Assembly: GCA_945827465.1 (NCBI GenBank)
Contig: CALZOH010000209.1
Location: forward strand, 1 to 5,092
DNA length: 5,092 nt
Direction of reading: 5' to 3'
Source of the DNA: an uncultured Prevotellaceae bacterium
GTDB lineage: Bacteria; Bacteroidota; Bacteroidia; Bacteroidales; Bacteroidaceae
Below, one piece after another: positions 1-5,092 of the stretch. Made by a program: the position numbers and the translations under genes. Numbering within the stretch: the first letter of the stretch is position 1; each line of letters begins with the position of its first letter. The notes beneath the pieces are model-generated. The model had not been told where the DNA came from, did not search any database, and was given only the letters and a program-made list of their open reading frames with translations.

Positions 1-130
1 TACTATATAAAAGTTACTTCCAAAAACTGAAAACCACTTTTATACTATATAAAAGCTACTTCCAAAAACTGAAAACCACTTTTATACTATATAAAAATTA
101 CCCCCAAAAATCGAAAACCACTTTTATACT
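1..130. repeat. Tandem array of a 42-bp AT-rich repeat, three copies
   Basis: Three head-to-tail 42-bp units occupy 1-42, 43-84 and 85-126. A fourth begins with only TACT at 127-130 before the sequence diverges. Units 1 and 2 differ at one position (unit position 14, T/C). Unit 3 differs from unit 1 at five positions (13, 18, 19, 27, 28). Unit 1 has 10 G/C among its 42 bases, in sharp contrast to the GC-rich genes beside it. There are no unique spacers between units, so this is not a CRISPR array. Base 1 coincides with the first base of a unit, so the array may continue to the left. The units contain short inverted repeats built on TATAAAAGT/ACTTTTATA. No open reading frame or RNA gene is visible in 1-204. 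The function is unknown; it may be a variable-number intergenic repeat. Confidence 0.95.
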
Positions 131-151
131 TTTGGGAAGACACAATGCGAA

Positions 152-181
152 TCCCGCCAACGCTTGTAGACGTTGGCGGGA
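152..181 (-). terminator. Probable transcription terminator hairpin after the A2M-phytase operon
   Basis: The arms TCCCGCCAACG (152-162) and CGTTGGCGGGA (171-181) are perfectly complementary over 11 bp and enclose an 8-nt loop. The hairpin begins 24 nt beyond the stop codon of the minus-strand phytase-like gene, where an operon terminator is expected. On the minus strand the next 18 nt (TTCGCATTGTGTCTTCCC) contain eight T but no continuous U-run, so it is not a textbook intrinsic terminator. It could instead stabilise the mRNA 3' end. The plus-strand side has no T-tract at all, which favours the minus-strand reading. Confidence 0.6.
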
Positions 182-204
182 CTTGAACGGTTGCCGGGGA
201 GGGC

Positions 205-1266
205 TTACATCACTTCCCGAGGCAAGACGACGACCTTGATGTAATCTTTCAGGCGATAGTACTTATTACCCGCTCCGGCTTGCGAGTCACAGATGAGTAG
301 CAAGGTCTGACGACCGTCGGCCAAGCGGGCACCGAGGGCCATGCCCTCATAATTGCCGTAGTTGAGCCGTCCCAGGCGGATGTGAGTGTCGAAAGAAAAG
401 ACCGGTTTCTTTTCGAGGCATTTCACAGGCATCAACTCGGCCAGTTCTTTTCCGGGCTCTACCGAAGGCAGGTCGGCGGGAGTGACGCAATAGACTTTGG
501 TGCGGGTTTTTGAGCCCAAGTAGTTGGCCGGCACGGTGAGCTCGCGCTCCAGCACGAGCAGGCGGCCGTCGTCGAGCGCCAAGAGGGCCGAAACGCCATG
601 GGCATAATACTTGCCGGGACGCAACTCGGGGAGGTCCATCTCGTAGAACCATTGCCCCTGCGGACGGAGGTCGCGACCGAAACTTTGCAGGCGCAACAGA
701 GGGCGGCTCGTGGCCGAGTCGGCCTTGAGCGGGCCTTCGGTGGTGACCCAAAAGAGCGAGGTACGGGCATTATAGGTGACCGACTCAAAACCGGCATTGT
801 CGTTGATGCGTTTCCAATGGAATTGCGCAGGTATCTGCAAGCAGCGCCCGGTTCTTTTTCCTTCCGTATCGTATTCGTTGACCTGCTGCTCATATTCGCT
901 GCAGATGAAATAAGTGTTCCAATCGGGCACGTAGGTGATGTCTTCGCAATCGGTGTCGGCCCGACGCTTGTTCTTGGCAAGGGCATCGTTGTCGCCCCGA
1001 AGTTCGTAGCAACGCACGTCGATGATTTTGCCGGTAACGGGGTTTTGCTTCACACGAACGGGGTAGAAACCGTCGACGCGACTTTTATCGTCAATCAGGG
1101 CAAATGAGTCGGGCGCCACCTTCACCCAACCGCTATAGTTGGCCGGGGCGATGCCGTATTTCTTCATTTTAACCGGCTTGAGTTTTTTCTGTCCGAAAGC
1201 TTCAGGCGATGCGCTCAACAGCAGCAGCGCCAGCAGGGAGACGAAAGAGAAGATTCTTGTTTTCAT
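205..1266 (-). CDS. Secreted 'esterase-like activity of phytase' family protein
   Basis: This is a complete 353-residue gene running from ATG to TAA. Residues 1-25 form a Sec signal peptide: basic KTR, a hydrophobic core around residues 5-18, and probable cleavage after AFG (25). There is no lipobox cysteine, so the mature protein is probably periplasmic or secreted. The body matches the Phytase-like family (Pfam PF13449 from memory), predicted to form a beta-propeller. Recognisable segments are NYSGW (43-47), DCEDITY (106-112), NAGFESVTY (157-165), HGVSALLALDDGRLLVLERE (223-242), NYEGMALG (305-312) and LLICDSQ (323-329). Acidic residues sit in the usual blade turns (DCED, GFES, LERE, YEGM). 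The family name implies phosphate-ester hydrolysis, but activity is poorly established for most members, so the substrate should not be assumed. The start is well supported: it lies 11 nt after the A2M stop, the gap carries a purine-rich AGAAAG, and the signal peptide begins at this Met. The gene is probably co-transcribed with, and possibly translationally coupled to, the A2M gene. Confidence 0.9.
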   Translation of the reverse strand: MKTRIFSFVSLLALLLLSASPEAFGQKKLKPVKMKKYGIAPANYSGWVKVAPDSFALIDDKSRVDGFYPVRVKQNPVTGKIIDVRCYELRGDNDALAKNKRRADTDCEDITYVPDWNTYFICSEYEQQVNEYDTEGKRTGRCLQIPAQFHWKRINDNAGFESVTYNARTSLFWVTTEGPLKADSATSRPLLRLQSFGRDLRPQGQWFYEMDLPELRPGKYYAHGVSALLALDDGRLLVLERELTVPANYLGSKTRTKVYCVTPADLPSVEPGKELAELMPVKCLEKKPVFSFDTHIRLGRLNYGNYEGMALGARLADGRQTLLLICDSQAGAGNKYYRLKDYIKVVVLPREVM

Positions 1267-1277
1267 GGATTCTTTCT

Positions 1278-4200
1278 TTATTCAACACGAAGAGTAACAG
1301 CCTCGCCCCGGCCGCTGAACTCGGGCGCATAGACGCATTGCACGAGGGGAGCCGACGAGCTGAAGCTGCCCTGACGGTCGGCTCTCATCTCGGTTTCGAC
1401 CACGTGAAGCCCCTTGGCCATCCGTTCAAAGAAGTAATGAGACGAAGCCTCGCCCACCTCGCGATAGCAATCGGAGCGATAGTCATAGCCCGAAAGAGCC
1501 TCCAGGGGCTCCATGCAGGCCGGTCGACCTTCTTTGAGCGACACGAAGTCGAAGTCGCGCTCCGCTCTGATCTCATAGCGCACCTTGACGAGGTCGCCGC
1601 GACGCAAGACGGTGGCCGCCGTCACGGGCTGCCACTGGCCTGAACGCTTCACGCTGTAGACGGCCTTCACCTCCAGACCGGCTTCGGCCGGCTTCACCTC
1701 CGAGGCCGGCAACAGGTAAGAGGCATGCACGGCGCCAAAAGCGGTGGTGGCACCGGCTTTGGTCAGGCGCAACTTCTGAGGAGCGGAGGGCATATCGGCC
1801 TCCGAGAGCGTGCGACGGTAATAGCCCAAGGTGGCAGCTTCCTGCCATTTGTCGGCAGCGGGAGTAAGATCGGTAGCCTTTCCGCGCTTCCACTCCAACT
1901 GAATGGAAGGCTTGAGGCACTGCTCATCCGCCTGTAGCAGACCGCTGCGAACGAAGAGATGGTAAACGGCGTCGACACTGCTGCGACAGTCGCCCCACGA
2001 TTGGGTGCGCTTCGACTGCAACAACCATCGGGTCATGGCCTGGATGGTGGCGGTATCAGAAGGCGTCAGTTCGTAAAGGGCATCGAGCGTGGCCACTTGC
2101 GTGGGAATGCGGTAGGACGACGACATCGGAGCGCGCTTCGTATCGAAATAGCGGCCCAGCGCCGGTTGCTCCACCGTATGCTCCATCAGGCTGCAAAGCA
2201 CCTCGCGGGCCTCCTTCTCGCGTCCGGCAGCCGTGAGCACACCAACAGCCAGCGACTTTTCGTACATATTCAGTTGGGGCGCACCCTTGACCAAGAGGCG
2301 GGTCAGATAGTCGGTGTCGGCCGTGGCAGGCAGAGAGCGAAGGGCACAAAGATGCAGGTAGTTCAGGCAAAGCCCCGTGATGAGTGGAGCACGCCGGGTT
2401 TCCTGTTCCTGCTTCTTGAGCTGCTTGACCAAACCACCCATTTCGCGCGCCATAAATCGGTCGGCCCGCTTGAGCGAAGCTTGGCAGCGCGACGTATTCT
2501 TGTCGGTCAGGCCCAACTTTTGCAGGCGGGCCAAGAGACGCGTCACTTCAATCGTAGTCCACAGACTGCCCGACATGCCTTTGAAAAGGCTCCAGGAACC
2601 ATCGGCCTGTTGAAGCGACATCAGGCGGTCGAAGCCGGACTGCCGACGGTAGGACAACGAAACGGTATCGAAGAGCGAAGCCAACTGCTGCAGGCGCTCG
2701 CGCTCCCGGTCGGCAGCCGCCACCCAGGGCGTCTCGGCCAGCACCACCTGCTTGAGGTCTTCGTTGCGTTCCAACATCAGGAACAGACTGTCGGCGCCGG
2801 CGGCCTGTTTCCAGGTTTGGGCCAGGCGGGCTATCTCGGGATGACTCCTGACCTCCAGTTGGGCCAGGGAGAGGGCGTAATAGGAAGTGGCCAGCGACAA
2901 GGTACTGCCGTTGTCGGTACGCGACAAAGAGGGCAGAGCCTCCAGGGCCAGCCAAGCGGGACGGGCCGTATATTCCACCGTAAGGGTCTTCTGTTGCGCC
3001 CGCGGCGAAGCATTCTGGAAGAGCGGAGTGAGGTCAGTCTGTTTTTCGCCTTTCCCTTCCAAGTCGAGGGGCAGCGATTCGGTCAATTCCTGCAGGTCGC
3101 TGATGACGGGCACATAGTGTTGCTCACCGTCACTGAAACCGTCACCGACGGCCACCACCTTACAGATAAGCAGCGGATAGTCGCCGTTCACCGCCATGGG
3201 GAAAAGCAGGGTCTGCTCCTTTTGAGGAGCCACCGAGAAGGGCTTCGCCTCGCGCTGACACACCTTACCGGTAGCGGCATCTGTCCATTCCACCGTGAGC
3301 CGTCCGCTCACGGTATCGGCCGCCAAACTTCTCACAGCCACGGCCAACGAAGTACTGTCGCCCGAGCGCAGGAAGCGCGGCATGTTGGGCTGCACCATAA
3401 AGTCTTTCGACGCCGTAACCGTAGCTTCGAGTAGTCCGTAATCCATTTCACGTGTATGGGCCAAAGCCTTGAAGTTCCATTGCGTGAGACTTTGAGGCAA
3501 GGTGAAGGCCACCTTCACAAATCCCTCTTCGTCGGTCATCAAGCGAGGAACAAAAAATGCTGTCTCACTGAAATCGCTGCGCACCTTCTCCGCAGCCTCG
3601 ACTTGCGGCACGGCCTCGCTAAAGACCGCCTCTTCTTCATCATTCGCCGCAGTAGTCACCACAGCCTGGTCGTCCATCTTGGCCATCCCGGCTTTAGCCA
3701 TGACGGGCTTGGCCGAAGAAAGCCTCATCACTTTTGATTCCTTCAAGCCCGACACCACCCGAAGTTGGCCAAAGTCGGTCACGGCAAAACCGGGCACATC
3801 CAGACGACCGAAATCCCATTCGGGTTCATTCTTCATGCGCACATCTGCCAGCAGGCTCAATTCAAAATGGTAGGGATAACGGAAGGACCAATTACGGAAC
3901 GGAATGATTCGGGGGAAATGGAGGTTCAGATACCAGGCGTGCTTGCGGAATCGGTCGAGCGAAGCATCGTAAAGGGTAGCCATCAGCGAAGCCTCTACCG
4001 GCCGGCCTCCGCGCAAAATGCGGAGCGTCCAGTCCTCGGTCTGTCCGGGACGCAAATGGTCACGAAACGACTGCCATTGCAGGGACAACTGCTTTTCGGG
4101 CGTCGGTTTGGCGATGGTAATTCTGCGGGTATGCACCTTTCCGTCGCGAACGAGCGAAGCGAGCAACATCAGTCCGTCGCCGTAATCGGATTGATAAGCA

Positions 4201-5092
4201 TATTGCAGATGAATCACCGTATCCGAAGCCGGAATGAGCCGGCTCTCCAGCAAAGTCTTTCCCGCCATCACGTCCAAATGCAGGTAGGCATCTTTCAGCG
4301 CTGTTCCCACGCGCACCTCAACAGGGCGGTCGGAGAACGTGGCAGACGATTGCAACAAGTTCAGCGGCTCGCGCTGGGCTGGCTTGGTGTCGGCCAAAGA
4401 CATGATGGTAAACTTCTGTTGAAGCATCACCACCGTGTCGGTTCGCTCCGCAGGCACTACCCGAAGCCGGTATTCACCGGAAGGCAATGACGAGAAGACC
4501 GCAGTAGGCACCGCTTCATGAAAACGCCATTCGCCTTTCATCCGACACTCGCCCTGCTGCCACACTTCGTAACGGGCATTTCCGCTCAGCGACAAACCGG
4601 CCGGATTAAAATGATTGACTTGGAAGGAAGGAAGCACTTCACGACAGAAAAGCTGGGGCAAGGTGGTAGAAATATAAGAGGGACGGTTGCCGGCAAACAA
4701 TGAATAGTCGGCCGTTGCACTCTCGCCGCCCTGCAGGGTAGCTACTGCCTCAGTGTCGAACACGTAGAAACAAGGTCCATGGCGAAAGGCGGGACCTTCG
4801 TCGCCCGGTTCGACGTTCAGGGTCACAGGCACTTCAAACGTTCCGTCTTCAAGAGTGGTCAGAGTATCGCTCAACTGCTCAACGGGAACTGCATGCGAAC
4901 CGAAAAAGAACGCAGCCGGCCGGCGCATCACCTTCACGGCAACGCGTGTTTCCGCAAGAGGGAAGCCGGCATAAGTCACAACGCGACCTTTCAGTTTCAC
5001 CGTCTCGCCTGCAGCATATGACGTAGTGACATCGTCGAACTCTACTTTAAAGGTAGGCCGACGATATTGTTCTACACGAAAATAAAGGGAAC
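1278..5092 (-). CDS. Bacterial alpha-2-macroglobulin family protein, 5'-truncated by the window edge
   Basis: 1270 residues are visible, ending at TAA (1278-1280). The frame stays open to 5090, so the N-terminus (signal sequence and first MG domains) is missing. I recall Bacteroidota homologues of roughly 1,800-2,000 residues. A GTG at 4998-5000 is not the start, because the 30 codons before it encode family sequence (FRVEQYRRPTFKVEF, visible residues 4-18). In order, using visible numbering: macroglobulin beta domains (about 1-480), including LSLQWQSFRDHLRPGQ (335-350) and YDASLDRF (374-381); a Met/Ala/Glu-rich bait-like linker (about 455-505); the A2M domain (about 508-590: TAFFVPRLMTDEEG, LPQSLTQWNF, MPRFLRSGD); an alpha/alpha-toroid, thioester-type domain (about 711-1080: ALPSLSR, GSWSLFKGMSGS, SYRIPTQVATLDALYEL); and a C-terminal bMG10-like domain (about 1140-1270, with VYAPEFSGR). 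At the thioester site GSTLS replaces the usual GCxEQ, so covalent trapping is unlikely. Macroglobulins are envelope proteins thought to bind and neutralise proteases. This member's role is inferred only from family. The phytase-like gene follows after 11 nt. Confidence 0.95.
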   Translation of the reverse strand, partial: SLYFRVEQYRRPTFKVEFDDVTTSYAAGETVKLKGRVVTYAGFPLAETRVAVKVMRRPAAFFFGSHAVPVEQLSDTLTTLEDGTFEVPVTLNVEPGDEGPAFRHGPCFYVFDTEAVATLQGGESATADYSLFAGNRPSYISTTLPQLFCREVLPSFQVNHFNPAGLSLSGNARYEVWQQGECRMKGEWRFHEAVPTAVFSSLPSGEYRLRVVPAERTDTVVMLQQKFTIMSLADTKPAQREPLNLLQSSATFSDRPVEVRVGTALKDAYLHLDVMAGKTLLESRLIPASDTVIHLQYAYQSDYGDGLMLLASLVRDGKVHTRRITIAKPTPEKQLSLQWQSFRDHLRPGQTEDWTLRILRGGRPVEASLMATLYDASLDRFRKHAWYLNLHFPRIIPFRNWSFRYPYHFELSLLADVRMKNEPEWDFGRLDVPGFAVTDFGQLRVVSGLKESKVMRLSSAKPVMAKAGMAKMDDQAVVTTAANDEEEAVFSEAVPQVEAAEKVRSDFSETAFFVPRLMTDEEGFVKVAFTLPQSLTQWNFKALAHTREMDYGLLEATVTASKDFMVQPNMPRFLRSGDSTSLAVAVRSLAADTVSGRLTVEWTDAATGKVCQREAKPFSVAPQKEQTLLFPMAVNGDYPLLICKVVAVGDGFSDGEQHYVPVISDLQELTESLPLDLEGKGEKQTDLTPLFQNASPRAQQKTLTVEYTARPAWLALEALPSLSRTDNGSTLSLATSYYALSLAQLEVRSHPEIARLAQTWKQAAGADSLFLMLERNEDLKQVVLAETPWVAAADRERERLQQLASLFDTVSLSYRRQSGFDRLMSLQQADGSWSLFKGMSGSLWTTIEVTRLLARLQKLGLTDKNTSRCQASLKRADRFMAREMGGLVKQLKKQEQETRRAPLITGLCLNYLHLCALRSLPATADTDYLTRLLVKGAPQLNMYEKSLAVGVLTAAGREKEAREVLCSLMEHTVEQPALGRYFDTKRAPMSSSYRIPTQVATLDALYELTPSDTATIQAMTRWLLQSKRTQSWGDCRSSVDAVYHLFVRSGLLQADEQCLKPSIQLEWKRGKATDLTPAADKWQEAATLGYYRRTLSEADMPSAPQKLRLTKAGATTAFGAVHASYLLPASEVKPAEAGLEVKAVYSVKRSGQWQPVTAATVLRRGDLVKVRYEIRAERDFDFVSLKEGRPACMEPLEALSGYDYRSDCYREVGEASSHYFFERMAKGLHVVETEMRADRQGSFSSSAPLVQCVYAPEFSGRGEAVTLRVE

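Noticed and set aside
1..130. CRISPR array
   Set aside because: The 42-bp units are directly contiguous with no unique spacers, and no cas gene is present.
127..134. TACTTTTG on the plus strand, matching the Bacteroides -7 promoter box TAnnTTTG
   Set aside because: No TTTG element lies at the expected upstream spacing, and transcription from it would run antisense into the operon's 3' end with no plus-strand gene. A chance match in AT-rich DNA is more likely.
598..1107. A 169-codon plus-strand frame opposite the phytase-like gene
   Set aside because: It is antisense to a well-supported gene and has no domain or convincing start context. The valine- and glycine-rich translation is a shadow of the minus-strand coding frame.
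1959..3434. A 491-codon open frame on the plus strand, opposite the A2M gene
   Set aside because: It lies wholly antisense to a gene with clear domain matches. Its translation is rich in Arg, Gln, Gly and His with no recognisable domain, as expected for a mirror frame in GC-rich DNA.
3765..4490. A 241-codon plus-strand frame opposite the A2M gene
   Set aside because: It is a shadow frame fully inside the A2M coding region, with no recognisable family.
4998..5000. GTG as start codon of the A2M gene
   Set aside because: The frame is open upstream to the window edge, and those 30 codons encode characteristic A2M sequence, so this is an internal valine.

Overview
The window looks like chromosomal DNA of a Bacteroidota member, most likely Bacteroidales. 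The main support is the large minus-strand protein. Its wording (FRVEQYRRPTFKVEF, TAFFVPRLMTDEEG, GSWSLFKGMSGS, YRIPTQVATLDALYELTP, VYAPEFSGR) matches my recollection of the large alpha-2-macroglobulin-like proteins of that phylum. The purine-rich but poor Shine-Dalgarno region ahead of the second gene also fits. The coding DNA is GC-rich by eye, which argues for a higher-GC member, but I cannot name a genus.

Layout, read in the direction of transcription (minus strand, right to left): (1) 5092-1278 is the 3' two-thirds or so of a bacterial alpha-2-macroglobulin (A2M) gene. Its reading frame is open to the right edge, so the start codon lies outside the window. (2) After an 11-nt gap, 1266-205 encodes a complete secreted protein of the 'esterase-like activity of phytase' family. 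(3) Starting 24 nt past its stop codon there is a perfect 11-bp hairpin (152-181), the probable end of the transcription unit. (4) 1-130 is non-coding and very AT-rich. It holds three head-to-tail copies of a 42-bp repeat that probably continues beyond the left edge.

The two genes are almost certainly one operon. Both products should act outside the cytoplasm: bacterial A2Ms are envelope proteins related to protease-trapping macroglobulins, and the second protein has a clear Sec signal peptide. The A2M keeps the macroglobulin and helical-toroid scaffold, but serine replaces the thioester cysteine, so covalent trapping by the classical mechanism is not expected. I see no RNA genes, CRISPR array, transposase or integration site. 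Apart from the repeat array, the region looks like ordinary core-type sequence, and I found no convincing new multi-gene system.
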